Source of the DNA: JASHPR01 sp963729365
GTDB lineage: Bacteria > Actinomycetota > Actinomycetes > Streptosporangiales > Streptosporangiaceae
DNA length: 64,000 nt
Assembly: GCA_963729365.1 (NCBI GenBank)
Contig: CAVSNQ010000010.1
Coordinates: 277,123 to 341,122 of the forward strand
Direction of reading: 5' to 3'
Shown: one piece after another, positions 7,974 through 17,195 of the stretch
Layout: every line of letters begins with the position of its first letter
Position numbering within the stretch: position 1 is the stretch's first letter
The notes under the pieces: model-generated
Databases searched by the model: none
The model's input: only the letters and a program-made list of their open reading frames with translations
What the model was told of the DNA's origin: nothing
Translations under genes and position numbers: made by a program

Positions 7974-8786
7974 ATGGATATGACCAGCGGCGGGGGACGG
8001 CTGCAGGGCAAGCAGGTGTTGGTCACCGGGGGCACGACCGGCATCGGCTTCGCGATTGCCGAGAGATTCCTGCGCGAGGGCGCGAGGGTGGTGGTAACCG
8101 GGCGGGATCAGGGGCTGGGCGTGCGCGCGGAAGTAGCACTCCGCGATTGCGGCCAGACCTGGTTCCTGGCCGCTGACGCTGGCGATCCTGCTGCGGTGGC
8201 GCGCTCGGTGGACCTGGCCGTCGGCCACCTCGGGGCCCTCGACGTGCTGGTCAACAACGCCGGGATCGGGATTGAGGCAAACCTGCTGCGAACGCCCCTG
8301 GCGGACTACGACCGGCTGATGGACGTGAACGTGCGAGGGTACTTTCTGTACGCGCAGGCCGCGTATCCGCACCTGGCCCGCCGCCTCGGCTGCATGATCC
8401 ACATCTCATCCGACGCGGGCATCTGGGGCGAGCAGTCCATCGGGCTGTACTCGGTCTCGAAGGCGGCCGTGGTGATGCTGGGGAAGATGCTGGCGCTGGA
8501 AGGAGGCCCTGACGGCGTCCGGTCGAATGTGCTCTGCCCGGGAGACACCTGGCCTGGGATGCGGCACATGGCCCCGCCCGGGGAACAGGACCGGCCAGAG
8601 AGCGGCGACTGGCCGGTCCCGCCGATCGGCCGGATCGGCGAGGCCCGCGATGTCGCCGCCGCGGCGGCCTTCTACGCGAGCGACGAGGCTGCGTTCATCA
8701 CCGGGACGACGCTGGTGGTCGACGGCGGCATGACCGCCGGTTATCACCAGCGCGAGAAGAGCCCGCTGGCCGAACCTGGGCCATGA
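7974..8786 (+). CDS. Short-chain dehydrogenase/reductase
   Basis: A 270-residue classical SDR with a Rossmann fold. The NAD(P) motif TGGTTGIG is at residues 18-25, NNAG at 94-97, and catalytic Ser145/146, Tyr159 and Lys163 in the YSVSK motif. The C-terminal FITGTTLVVDGGMTAGYH is typical of the FabG-like branch. It is a cytosolic oxidoreductase; the substrate cannot be told. ATG 7974 or ATG 7980 could be the start. Confidence 0.88.
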   Translation: MDMTSGGGRLQGKQVLVTGGTTGIGFAIAERFLREGARVVVTGRDQGLGVRAEVALRDCGQTWFLAADAGDPAAVARSVDLAVGHLGALDVLVNNAGIGIEANLLRTPLADYDRLMDVNVRGYFLYAQAAYPHLARRLGCMIHISSDAGIWGEQSIGLYSVSKAAVVMLGKMLALEGGPDGVRSNVLCPGDTWPGMRHMAPPGEQDRPESGDWPVPPIGRIGEARDVAAAAAFYASDEAAFITGTTLVVDGGMTAGYHQREKSPLAEPGP

Positions 8787-8977
8787 CCCTTGAGACCGTG
8801 CAACTGGGCTCGTGGCTATCAGGGGCAGCGACCACAGTTCGGCTGCCGGCGCGGCAAAGCGCCCCGCCGCCGTGATCGGGCGGAGGGGCGCGTGCCCGCG
8901 GCGCTTGGTCTGCTGCAGGAGCGGACCTGGTCCGGCCAGGCGCGAGATGCGTGCCTGGCCGGATGACGGCAGAGATG

Positions 8978-9169
8978 TCATTGCTCCAGTTCCGAGCGCA
9001 GCCGCAGAGCCTTGCGGATAGCCGCCCGCATGCGCCGTTCGGCGCGCTCGGCACGCCGCGACGCCCTGGCTAGCGCAACGACCAGCCGCGCCGGGCGCTG
9101 CTGCTCGGCCTGCGCTAGCATGTCGCGCTGCCGTTCTCGGGCGAGCTGGCTGGCGAGATCTGAGTGCAC
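8978..9169 (-). CDS. Small highly charged hypothetical protein
   Basis: A 63-residue protein starting GTG (9167-9169), preceded by a near-perfect AAAGGAGGTGA ribosome-binding site 5-6 bases upstream, which strongly supports translation. It is Arg/Ala/Glu-rich (LARASRRAERAERRMRAAIR) and predicted to be one long amphipathic helix or coiled coil. No family recognised. An RBS this strong on a short ORF is unusual. Confidence 0.6.
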   Translation of the reverse strand: MHSDLASQLARERQRDMLAQAEQQRPARLVVALARASRRAERAERRMRAAIRKALRLRSELEQ

Positions 9170-9872
9170 GGGACTCACCTCCTTTCTGTGTCACCGACAG
9201 CGGCCGGAACGGGCCTGCCCCGGTCCTGGTGATCATTTCTGTGGCCCGGAGAAACCGAAGCCCGGGTGCTGGGTGCTGGCAGGCCGCCGTTGAGCCGGCC
9301 CGGATACGGGCGTTTCGCGGCCGCGCTGGTGAGATGCGTACCTGCGCTGGCGCGGAACGTGCCTGGCCGAAGCGGCGCATAAGCGCTGAGGCGGGCGCTG
9401 GGTCAGCCTCGGCGGTCACGATGACCTGGACCCGGCCCCTATCGCCGGCGAAGGCCGGGCACTGCTGAGGCGGCCAGCCGCCGTCGGTTCCCGGCATCGC
9501 CCGCCGCCGGGCCGCTGGTGATCCGGCTACCAACAGCCAAGCGCCTGGCCCGGCCATCGGCCCTGAAGTCGCTCAGAGTTGCCCGCCACCGCTGGGAACG
9601 GCACTGGCACGGGCCGGAACAAGGCACTGCGTGATCGCCATGACGGGCACCTCCTCACCGCTGACTGATATCGCCCGGTGCAGGTATAGAGCTGGCCATG
9701 GCCCTGTTGATACACCCGAGCGCCGGACACCGGGCCGACCGCGCTGACGGACACCGCGCGCTGCGGACGGCAACGTCTGGCTCGTCAGGGGCGCGCCGGT
9801 GCCGGTTGCGGTGATCGCGGTTTCGGGTGCGACCTGAGGGCGCCGGGAAGGCTGGCACCCGATACTGCAGGC
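9170..9872. other. 700-bp interval without a convincing gene
   Basis: Several frames are open, as expected at this GC content, but none shows a known family, a good RBS or natural composition. It holds the promoter of the small GTG-start gene on one side and of the APH-like kinase on the other. Confidence 0.45.
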
Positions 9873-10631
9873 GTGGGTGTTGTCAGCGGGGGTGAACCGG
9901 AGCAGCCGACGTGGCTGGCCGGCAACGTGGGCGGCGCGTGGCGGATGGGCGGCACGGTGCATCGCCCGGCCGGTCCGTGGACGCCAGCGGTGCACGCGCT
10001 GCTTGGCTTCCTCGCCTCGCGTCTTGAGCACATCCCGAGAGTGCTCGGGTTCGACGAGCAGGGCCGTGAGGTTCTCACCTTTCTGCCCGGCCGGGTCGTC
10101 GATATTAACGCCGAGGTGCTGACGCCGGGCCAGATCGATTCGCTCGTGTCGTGGACGCGCCGCTTCCACGAGGCGGTCGCCGGGTTCGGCCATCCCGGCC
10201 CGTGGCGGTACCCGCACGTGCCGCAGGCGTCCCTCATCGGCCATAACGACATCGCCCCGTACAACGTCTGCTTCGACGGCGACGCCGTGGCCGGGGTATT
10301 CGACTGGGATCTCGCCGGGCCGACGACGCCGGTCATGGAGCTGGCCTTCATCGCGTGGAACTGTGTTCCGCTGTGGCGGGACATCGGGGATGAGGCCGCC
10401 GCGCAGCGCATCCAGCGCATCTGCTCGGCGTACGGCGGCGTCCATCCGGCGCAGATCGCCGATGCCGTGCCCCGCCGGATCCAGATGATGCTGGACTGGA
10501 TCCCGGCCGGTGCCGCTGCGGGTGATGCGGGGCTGCGCCGCTTGATGAGCCAAGGCGAGCCGGAACGCTCTCAGGCAGCGCTCAATGACCTGATCCCCAG
10601 ACTGCGCCGGATCCGGCTACTCCTCCACTGA
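9873..10631 (+). CDS. Aminoglycoside phosphotransferase/choline kinase-family protein
   Basis: A 252-residue protein with the APH kinase core. The catalytic loop is HNDIAPYN at about residues 124-131 (Brenner motif HxDxxxxN), followed by the metal-binding DWD in VFDWDLAGP. The N-terminal lobe is short: residues 1-80 include a GAWRMGGTVHRP segment resembling the nucleotide-binding start. Family members phosphorylate small molecules (aminoglycosides, choline, fructosamine and others); this does not look like a specific resistance enzyme. Starts at GTG 9873. Confidence 0.82.
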   Translation: MGVVSGGEPEQPTWLAGNVGGAWRMGGTVHRPAGPWTPAVHALLGFLASRLEHIPRVLGFDEQGREVLTFLPGRVVDINAEVLTPGQIDSLVSWTRRFHEAVAGFGHPGPWRYPHVPQASLIGHNDIAPYNVCFDGDAVAGVFDWDLAGPTTPVMELAFIAWNCVPLWRDIGDEAAAQRIQRICSAYGGVHPAQIADAVPRRIQMMLDWIPAGAAAGDAGLRRLMSQGEPERSQAALNDLIPRLRRIRLLLH

Positions 10632-10700
10632 CCTGCCCCGGGGCGGGCCGGCCCGCGCGGCGGCCAGCGTGCGTTACGGAGTCGTGGTTCTGCCTTGCCG

Positions 10701-11123
10701 TTACGGGTTCTCGCCGACCTGGTACACGCGGTGCTTGAGCAGTTCTTCGGCGCGTTCGCGTGAGACGTTCAGGTCCATCCAGGTGCGGTCGCGCCGGTGC
10801 CCGGGTTCGTCCAGGCCGGCGGCTGCCCAGGAGAACGCGCCGGTGATTATCGCCACCTTGCGCTGCGGCGGCCGGACGCCCAGGGCGAATACCACGGCCA
10901 GCGCCGCACGGCGAACGATCAGCTGCTGCGGATCGGCGGGCGATCTCACGCCGACCGTCAGGAAGACCGGGTCGTCGACGACCTTGACCCACTCCAGCAC
11001 AGATCCCTCGACCTGACCGGCCAGCAGCTTTTGCAGCGTGCCGCGGACTGAGCGGGCTGGCGTGTCCGGCAGCCAGCCCAACCAGTGATCAGGTGCCTCC
11101 AGGCGGGCGAAGTCGTCGCGCAC
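10701..11123 (-). CDS. Hypothetical protein
   Basis: A 140-residue soluble protein with natural composition (LDEPGHRRDRTWMDLNVSRE, ERAEELLKHRVYQVGENP). I recognise no family. The start is a GTG at 11121-11123 with no obvious RBS, and the IS607 remnant begins about 80 bases upstream, so the true N-terminus or promoter may have been disturbed by the insertion. Confidence 0.5.
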   Translation of the reverse strand: MRDDFARLEAPDHWLGWLPDTPARSVRGTLQKLLAGQVEGSVLEWVKVVDDPVFLTVGVRSPADPQQLIVRRAALAVVFALGVRPPQRKVAIITGAFSWAAAGLDEPGHRRDRTWMDLNVSRERAEELLKHRVYQVGENP

Positions 11124-11207
11124 CGGGCCGTGTCCGGGGTTGCTAACTGCTCCATGTAGAGCGTGTATGAGTTAGCGTACGTATGTTCTGAAAAGTATGC
11201 TGGACGT

Positions 11208-11541
11208 GTGAATCTGACCGGGCGGGCGCATGCGCAGGGGATCCATGTGCAGACCGCCTGCCGCTGGTACCGGGAGGGAATGCTGCCGGTACCGGCGCAG
11301 AAGGTCGGACGCCTCATCCTGGTGTCCCCGCAGACCGCCATCGAGGCGGCCCGGAAGGCCGGAGGAGCTGGCCTGTACGCGCGGGTGTCCTGGCAGGACC
11401 AGAAGTCCGGCCTGGACGGGCAGGTAGCACGGCTGTCCGGCTGGGCGGTGCAAGCCGGGCTGCCGGTGGTGCGGGCGGAGGCTGAGGTCGGGTCCGGGAT
11501 GAACGGGTCACGGGCGAAGGCACGCAGGCTGCTCTGGGACC
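11208..11541 (+). pseudogene. tnpA: IS607-type serine recombinase TnpA, 3'-truncated
   Basis: From a GTG at 11208 the translation gives a MerR-like helix-turn-helix (GIHVQTACRWYREGMLPVP) and then the catalytic start of an IS607 serine resolvase: YARVSWQDQK with the nucleophile Ser, LDGQVARLSGWA, and EVGSGMNGSRAKARRLL. The sequence stops matching at LLWDPA, where intact proteins continue into the VVEHRDRLAR segment and the C-terminal helices. The catalytic domain is therefore incomplete and the product should be inactive. Confidence 0.82.
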
Positions 11542-12126
11542 CGGCGGGCCAGCGCCGTCGTGATCGAGAACCTCGACTTCGACGCCGCCCGCCACCAGGG
11601 ACGCGAACGCACCGGCCACCGGCCCTCACGGGGACGCCGGGCGCGGGCGTTCCGGCATCAGGTCGCCGGCATCCCAACCGCCCGGTTCCGTGACCGGCTC
11701 ACCCAGATGGCCGGCAACACCGGCATGGCCGTCATCGCGGCCGACCCGGCCTACACCTCCCGCTGGGGAGCGCAGCACTGGCTCGCCCCCCTGCGGCAGC
11801 ATCACCCCCAGCTCACCGGCCACCATGCGGCAGCGTTCGTGATCGGCAGACGCGGACTCGGCCTCCGGGCTCGCCGGCGTGCGTCAGGGAACCTGCCCGC
11901 ACCAGAGGATGCGGCTGCGCCCGAGAGGGCTAAGTCAACCCAGGCACGCTTGCAGACCCACCCGAAGACCGGGACCGAAACCAGGAGACCCGCCACCCGG
12001 ACGGACTCACGGCAGCCACCAGGCACTAAGACCGGAAAGCCCCGACGGACCACGGCAGGCGACCAGGCGACCCAAGACCGTTCGGGGCCGCCCACCAGGC
12101 AGGACTCGCTCCTGCTAGGCGACTAG
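11541..12126 (+). pseudogene. tnpB: TnpB-like protein (IS607-associated), C-terminal fragment
   Basis: The frame opens with VVIENLDF, the RuvC-II region with its Glu, and continues with RHQGRERTGHRPSRGRR, IPTARFRDRLTQM, DPAYTSRWGAQHW and GHHAAAFVIGRRGLG. These are characteristic of the large TnpB-like proteins of actinobacterial IS607 elements. The whole N-terminal portion, including RuvC-I, is missing. The last 70 residues are Pro/Thr/Arg-rich. Not expected to be functional. Confidence 0.78.
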
Positions 12127-12368
12127 GAACGGTTGCGGGCATACTCGCCGGTGTCCCTGCCGTCGGCGCCGACGAGGAAGCAGCCGATGATAGCTTCGAC
12201 AGGCACCCGGCCATTGGGGTCGCTGACCATCGAGCCGTCGATTTCCGCCACCGATCCACCCGGGTGGGCGGCGGCCTCGGCAACCAGTTGATCAGGCAGC
12301 TTCCGCCGTTCTCTCGGCCACTCCGCCGTCTGATCTGCCACGAAGGCGCAGTTTAGGCGATCCACCAC
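12123..12368 (-). CDS. Small hypothetical protein
   Basis: An 81-residue protein from GTG 12366-12368. The central block AHPGGSVAEIDGSMVSDPNG followed by VPVEAIIGCFLVGADGR has natural, protein-like composition, and I believe similar small proteins occur in other actinomycetes, though no function is known. It ends 4 bases inside the convergent IS607 remnant, so its last residues may have been altered by the insertion. Confidence 0.5.
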   Translation of the reverse strand: MVDRLNCAFVADQTAEWPRERRKLPDQLVAEAAAHPGGSVAEIDGSMVSDPNGRVPVEAIIGCFLVGADGRDTGEYARNRS

Positions 12369-12537
12369 GACGCTGCTCGAAACGCCACCTCAGGCGGTGC
12401 TGGACGCGCTGGCGAATGTCCTGACTGCCTTGGCCGACCCGCACCGGAGCAGCGGTTCGCCGACTTGGCCGGTTCGAACGTCCGGCTCAATGATGACCTG
12501 TCGGCAGTACGATCGAGTGGTCGACCGAGGAGAGCCA

Positions 12538-12939
12538 ATGCTGCTCGACGGTGTGAACCACGTCGCCTGGATCTCAAACGACGTCACCCGGCTCGGCGCG
12601 TTCTACGAGCAGGTGTTCGACGCAGCCGTCGGACCGACGCGCCCCCATGGTCCCGGGGAGACCATGACCGTGATCGACATCGGCCCCGCCACCCAGCTGA
12701 ACGTCTTCGTGATCGACGGCAACACCGAGGCCGACCGGCAGACGCCGATGTGGGGCCGAGGGCGCATCGACCACGTCGGCCTGGCTGCCGCCTCACGCGA
12801 AGCGTTCGACACGATCCGGGAGCGGCTGGTGGACGCGGGGGCGAGCGACGGCACGGTCAACGATTTCGGCGGGGCGCTGAGCGTGTTCTTCCGGGACCCC
12901 GACGGCCTCGAGGGAGAGGTCCTGCTGAAGAAGCCCTGA
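12538..12939 (+). CDS. Glyoxalase/VOC superfamily protein
   Basis: A 133-residue VOC-fold protein beginning at ATG 12538 with a GAGGAG ribosome-binding site. Two beta-alpha-beta modules are visible: INHVAW-like VNHVAWISNDVTRLGAFYEQ at the start and IDHVGLAAASREAFDTIRERL in the second half, ending FFRDPDGLEGEVLL. Putative metal ligands are the His of NHVAW, the His of DHVGL and the Glu of GEVLL. Could be a dioxygenase, glyoxalase or resistance-type binding protein; the substrate is unknown. Confidence 0.82.
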   Translation: MLLDGVNHVAWISNDVTRLGAFYEQVFDAAVGPTRPHGPGETMTVIDIGPATQLNVFVIDGNTEADRQTPMWGRGRIDHVGLAAASREAFDTIRERLVDAGASDGTVNDFGGALSVFFRDPDGLEGEVLLKKP

Positions 12940-13110
12940 CGGGCACCGGTTCTCCGCAGCAGCGAGCGCGCCCAGTGGACGGATCCTCCGCCACGAGTGG
13001 CGAGCGCCGGCTCTTCGTCCGGCACCAGGTGGCCAGCCCCGTGTCCGGCAAGGCAGTCACGTTTGGCCCGGACAAGGCGTCTACGTGGTCTGAAGCCGTT
13101 CGAGCAGGGG

Positions 13111-13356
13111 GTGTCCGAGCACGGCCTCGCCGTGCTTCGGCCGCGCGAGATCGTCGAGCGGAATACCTTCGTCGAGCGGCTCGCGTACGGCCCTGACGAG
13201 GCCGCCGAACTGCTGGGCATCTGCAGGGAACTCGTCCACGACCTGCTGCGCACCGGCCAACTCGGATCGGACAGGCCTCGTTGTGCACCGATTGACGGCT
13301 TCCCCGGTCCGCGTGACGCAGTCGACACACTGCGGCTTGACCCGGCGCTTATCTGA
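13111..13356 (+). CDS. Excisionase-like helix-turn-helix protein, possibly truncated
   Basis: From GTG 13111 the 81-residue product contains YGPDEAAELLGICRELVHDL followed by LRTGQL, the HTH_17/excisionase pattern seen in Xis proteins of actinobacterial integrative elements. The wing that normally follows (a GxxRRI-type segment) is replaced by unrelated residues, so the domain is probably broken. No integrase lies beside it. It may be a scar of a lost integrative element upstream of the helicase gene. Confidence 0.55.
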   Translation: MSEHGLAVLRPREIVERNTFVERLAYGPDEAAELLGICRELVHDLLRTGQLGSDRPRCAPIDGFPGPRDAVDTLRLDPALI

Positions 13357-13843
13357 ACAGCGTGGCTGCGATCTGGACCCCCGCAAGACTCGCCTTCGGC
13401 TTGCCGGTCGCGCCGCGCCACCATCCCCGGGACGACGTAAAGCGCCTGCACCGTGCATGATCCAGAGTGTTGCGGTGATCGGCGCGACCAGGCAGGACCA
13501 CGCCACTCGCGGCAATTGAGGACGTTCACCCACAGTACGGCCGGGAATTATGCGCTCTCGCATGCGTTAACATGAGGGTACCGAGAACCGAGCCGGTCGC
13601 TCGACGACGACTTCCCGTGCCGTGGTCACCAGCCCACCCACCGGCGGCTCAGGGTTCATGTAAGGCTCAGGGTTCAGGTAAAAGGCCTGCCGAGGCCCGC
13701 TTGTGTCGATCGTCGGAGATCCGCAAGTCGGCTCGGTGTTCACAGCGCCAGGCCCTCTGCCCGGGACGTTCCTCGCCTCGGGCGCGGGACTGTGCTGCAC
13801 GCTGCCGTGGCCAGTGTGTCCCGGCATTCCAGAGGAGAAGTCT
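13357..13843. other. Interval without a gene, with a short tandem repeat
   Basis: No coding sequence is convincing between the HTH remnant and the helicase. The only structure seen is the 18-bp tandem repeat at 13646-13681. Confidence 0.5.
13646..13681. repeat. 18-bp tandem duplication
   Basis: Two adjacent 18-bp units, each starting GGCTCAGGGTTCA, identical at 17 of 18 positions, about 165 bases upstream of the helicase start. Confidence 0.75.
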
Positions 13844-15997
13844 GTGGCTCGACCAGGCCAGCGCCAGGCTGGCGCTCGCCGTACCGCCCCGCGGAAGCAG
13901 CGACGCGTCCACCACCGCGGCGATGTCGTCCCGGTGCTCGCCCGAACCGTCCGTGAGGTCGAGGCGGCTGCCCGGCGCGGCCGCGTGACGCCTGCCGTGC
14001 GCACGAAGTTCCAGGCCGCCGCCCTGCTGCTGCGGGACGAGCGTGCTCGCGTCCGGGCGGCGGCCGGAAGCGACAGTCATCGGGCCGAGCAGCTCAAGCG
14101 CCTGGACGGCGTCGCGGCCATCCTCGCGACGACCGCAGTCCAGGACGCTGGGCTATTGGCTCTGCTGGCCGAGGGTTCCGGCGTCTCCGAGGCGGCCCGG
14201 TCGCTCAAGCGGGAGATGCTGCAGGACCTCGGGATCGAGCCGGCGCCCGAGGAGATCGCGCCTACGCAGACCGCTACAGCTTCCGCCGGCTCGGAGCGGC
14301 GAGTCGTACCGCAGCCGGTGATCTCCCGGCAACTGGCGAACCCCTTTCTCGCCCCCGACTTCTCCGCCGTTCCGCAGCGCACCTCCCGTCCGCGCCGCCT
14401 GGCCGGCTGGGAGCTGCTCGGCCCGCTGCTGAGTTCCTTCGAACGTGCCGGCGGGGGAGCCCCGGCGTGCATGGCGCTCCCGGCGCCGACGGAACGGTTC
14501 ACCCCGGCGGGCCTGGAACTGATGCCGCATCAGGGGCAGCTGGTCGCCGCGGCCGCTGCTGGTCACCGGACATTCCTGCTCGCCGATGAGCCGGGCCTGG
14601 GCAAGACGGCCCAGGCGCTGCTCGCCGCGAAGGCAGCGAACGCCTACCCGCTGCTCGTCGTCGTGCCGAATGTCGTCAAGACCAACTGGGCCCGTGAGGC
14701 GGCCCGCTGGGCTCCGCACCGCCCGGCCACGGTGGTGCAGGGCGACGGCGAGGCTGTCGACGGATTCGCCGACATCGTCGTGCTCAACTACGAGGTTCTC
14801 GACCGCCACATGGGCTGGCTCGGTGACTTCGGCTTCCGCGGCATGGTCGTGGACGAGGCTCACTTCATGAAGAACAAGACTTCGCAGCGCTCGCAGAACG
14901 TCCTCGCGCTCTCCGACCGCATCAGGTCCCGTACGGACCGGCCCCTGCTGATGGCGCTGACCGGCACCCCGCTGATCAACGACATCGAGGACTTCCGGGC
15001 AATCTGGCAGTTCCTCGGCTGGATCGACGACAGCAAGCCCCTCGACGAGCTAATGGACGCGCTTGAGGACACCGGCCTGACGCCTGCCGACCGAAGCTTC
15101 TACGCCGCGGCGCGCCAGTGCGTGATCGACCTGGGCATCGTGCGCCGGCGCAAGCTCGACGTGGCCGCCGACATCCCCGCCCGCCGTATCGCTGACCTCC
15201 CCGTTGAGCTGGACGAACGGGCCGGCCGGTCGATCCGGGAGGCAGAACAGGACCTCGCTGGCCGGATGGTGGCGCGGTACAAGACCGCGCTCGCGAACCG
15301 ATCCTCCGACGTCGGCGCCGAGGGCATCGACCACGACCTCGTCCGCCGGGTGGCCCAGTCGGAACTGAAGGAGGCGACGGGCGCGCAGTCCGGCGAGAAC
15401 GTGTTCACCATGATGCGACGCATCGGCCAGGCGAAGGCCGGACTGGCCGCGGACTACGCGGCTCAGCTGGCCCGCAGCGCCGGCAAGGTCGTCTTCTTCG
15501 CCAAGCACGTCGACGTGATGGACGCCGCCGAAGAGATCTTCGCCCGGCAGGGGGTGCGCTTCTCGTCGATCCGCGGCGGCCAGACGCCCACAGCGCGGCA
15601 GGCGAACGTCGAGGCCTTCGTGAACGACCCGGACGTCGCGATCGCGGTGTGCTCGCTGACCGCGGCTGGCGTGGGCCTGAATCTGCAGGTCGCCTCGAAC
15701 ATCGTGCTGGCCGAGATGTCCTGGACCGACGCGGAGCAGACCCAGGCCATCGACCGTAGCCACCGCATCGGGCAGGCCGAACCAGTGACCGCGTGGCGCA
15801 TCATCGCCGCGCAGACCATCGACGCCCGGATCGCCGGGCTGATCGACAGCAAAGCGGGGCTTGCCGCCCGGGCGCTGGACGGGTCGGACCAGGAAATCTC
15901 CCCCTCGGCCGACGTGCAGCTCGAGGCGCTGGCCGCATTGCTGACCGATGCGCTGCGGGCGTCTTTCGGACATGGCGACGCCCCGGCATCGGCATGA
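13844..15997 (+). CDS. SNF2-family DEAD/DEAH helicase-like ATPase
   Basis: A 717-residue SF2 ATPase. The N-terminal 220 residues have no recognised fold and include charged helices. Then come the SNF2 helicase lobes: Walker A DEPGLGKT near residue 248 (usually DEMGLGKT), Walker B DEAH near 336 (VVDEAHFMKN), motif III LTGTPLIN, and motif VI QAIDRSHRIGQ near 636. The layout resembles SMARCAL1-like translocases, which remodel DNA-protein complexes or anneal DNA. The start is GTG 13844 with AGAGGAGA upstream. No methyltransferase, nuclease or other defence partner is adjacent, so a role in repair or element biology is equally possible. Confidence 0.88.
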   Translation: MARPGQRQAGARRTAPRKQRRVHHRGDVVPVLARTVREVEAAARRGRVTPAVRTKFQAAALLLRDERARVRAAAGSDSHRAEQLKRLDGVAAILATTAVQDAGLLALLAEGSGVSEAARSLKREMLQDLGIEPAPEEIAPTQTATASAGSERRVVPQPVISRQLANPFLAPDFSAVPQRTSRPRRLAGWELLGPLLSSFERAGGGAPACMALPAPTERFTPAGLELMPHQGQLVAAAAAGHRTFLLADEPGLGKTAQALLAAKAANAYPLLVVVPNVVKTNWAREAARWAPHRPATVVQGDGEAVDGFADIVVLNYEVLDRHMGWLGDFGFRGMVVDEAHFMKNKTSQRSQNVLALSDRIRSRTDRPLLMALTGTPLINDIEDFRAIWQFLGWIDDSKPLDELMDALEDTGLTPADRSFYAAARQCVIDLGIVRRRKLDVAADIPARRIADLPVELDERAGRSIREAEQDLAGRMVARYKTALANRSSDVGAEGIDHDLVRRVAQSELKEATGAQSGENVFTMMRRIGQAKAGLAADYAAQLARSAGKVVFFAKHVDVMDAAEEIFARQGVRFSSIRGGQTPTARQANVEAFVNDPDVAIAVCSLTAAGVGLNLQVASNIVLAEMSWTDAEQTQAIDRSHRIGQAEPVTAWRIIAAQTIDARIAGLIDSKAGLAARALDGSDQEISPSADVQLEALAALLTDALRASFGHGDAPASA

Positions 15998-16135
15998 CCA
16001 TCGAGGAACTACAGCGGCTGCTCTGACGCAGAAAACCCGCCTGCACCAAGCCCACGCTCGCGGAGCTGATGATGAGCGGATGGTGCGCCACCCCTCATTG
16101 ACGGGCTAGGACAGCGGCGGCGTCTAACTAATGCG

Positions 16136-16571
16136 CTATCGCCGCCGGCCGACGTATTCGACGCGGTTGGCCTGGATATCCCTCGCGGCGATAGCGGTCC
16201 GCTCGTCGTTTTCACTGGTGTCGGCCAGGTCGGCGAAGGGGACCGTAGGCGAGTAGCTGGCAATCAAACCGGGCGTCAAGCTCGTCTACGATGTCCTGGT
16301 CGGAGTGCAGGCCTTCCTGAACTGCCCAGGACCCGCAGTAATCATCCCAAGGCTGGCCCGATTCACGCCACTGGTCACGGCGCTGTCGCAGCCATCCGGG
16401 ATCAGCTGACTGCTCGCCCAGCCGGTCGAAGCACCACCGGGCTGCTGCCTCATCAAACCGCTCGCGCGCCCATTCCACGATCACCACCACTCCATCAGCA
16501 ACCAGCGCCGCCGCAACCAGGTCCAGCACCTGGCCGATGTCAGCGACATAATGCAGCGACGTCCAGGCCAC
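16136..16571 (-). pseudogene. SAM-dependent methyltransferase remnant, 5'-truncated and frameshifted
   Basis: The translation from 16571 matches the second half of a class I methyltransferase: LHYVADIGQVLDLVAAAL, then VVIVEWARERFDEAAARWCF. The SAM-binding N-terminal half is absent. At about 16255-16265 the frame breaks: the original frame ends in GPLRRPGRHQ, while the next frame gives the expected C-terminus SYSPTVPFADLADTSEND and ends EYVGRRR at 16136. Both lesions make the gene non-functional. Confidence 0.75.
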
Positions 16572-16724
16572 CCCCGCGCAGCTGGGCTCCGATCCCCCGT
16601 TGGCTGCGGTGCCGGCCTGATTGGCTGCTGCCGATCATCGCCTGCGCCCCGCAATGCACAACCTCACCCGGTGGAGGCTGCCCGTCGGGCGGTCATCAAG
16701 GTTCCCACCCGGGCAGAGCTGGCT

Positions 16725-17195
16725 TCACGATCGTGGCCGCTGTTTGATCCCCGCTGCGAGCAGGTCGACTACCTCAGTGATGCGGGCCGCACGAAGGTCC
16801 GGCCGGCGGGTGGTTGCATCGATCCAGCGGAGGTAGGCCTTGCGGTAGAACTGCGCCAGCGTATCGAAGAATGCGCCCGCCGCCGGGTTGGCCGCGAGCG
16901 CCGCCGCGATATCGTCGGCAAGATCGCCGCGTTGCGGACCCTCCGGGGCCAGCTCAACGGTCACGTCATCGCCGATCGCGACGCCCATGCCGCGCAGGCG
17001 CTTCGGAGCCAGGGTCAGCACCCATCCGCTGCCAGCCGGCACAAGCCTGGTGCGGATCCGGCAGCCGCCGATCGTGCCGCTGACGGGATGGTCGGCCTTA
17101 ACACCCCACGCCTCATCCGGGTCAAACGGCATCGTGATGACCGCGCCATCCCCAGGACCGGCGGCGACGACGACGCGGAAACGCTGCGAACCCAT
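16725..17195 (-). CDS. DUF1905/YdeI-OmpD-associated family protein
   Basis: A 156-residue protein. The N-terminal DUF1905 domain is seen in MPFDPDEAWGVKADHPVSGT and the following beta-rich segment (LVPAGSGWVLTLAP, GDDVTVEL). The C-terminal YdeI/OmdA domain is seen in FFDTLAQFYRKAYLRWIDAT and TRRPDLRAARITEVVDLLAAG. The family is widespread in actinobacteria but its biochemical role is not established. ATG start at 17193-17195. Confidence 0.85.
   Translation of the reverse strand: MGSQRFRVVVAAGPGDGAVITMPFDPDEAWGVKADHPVSGTIGGCRIRTRLVPAGSGWVLTLAPKRLRGMGVAIGDDVTVELAPEGPQRGDLADDIAAALAANPAAGAFFDTLAQFYRKAYLRWIDATTRRPDLRAARITEVVDLLAAGIKQRPRS

Larger units (their letters stand above)
11163..12126 (+). 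mobile_element. IS607-family insertion sequence remnant
   Basis: The first part encodes the N-terminal half of an IS607-type serine recombinase (TnpA) and the second part the C-terminal third of the associated TnpB-like protein. The middle, containing the rest of tnpA and the first two thirds of tnpB, is gone. The two pieces join at about 11541 in different frames. IS607 elements lack terminal inverted repeats, so the ends cannot be set precisely. Confidence 0.75.

Noticed and set aside
9229..9557. Possible gene on the minus strand (PAFAGDRGRVQVIVTAEADP...)
   Set aside because: A short natural-looking stretch with no start signal, no family, and no proper stop context.
12397..12480. ArsR-like N-terminus (LDALANVLTALADPHR) in frame before the VOC gene
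   Set aside because: Only a dozen residues resemble ArsR proteins, no HTH follows, and the VOC gene has its own strong RBS.
13703..13843. Longer N-terminus for the SNF2 protein
   Set aside because: The sequence is Pro/Cys-rich and not protein-like; the GTG at 13844 has a good ribosome-binding site.
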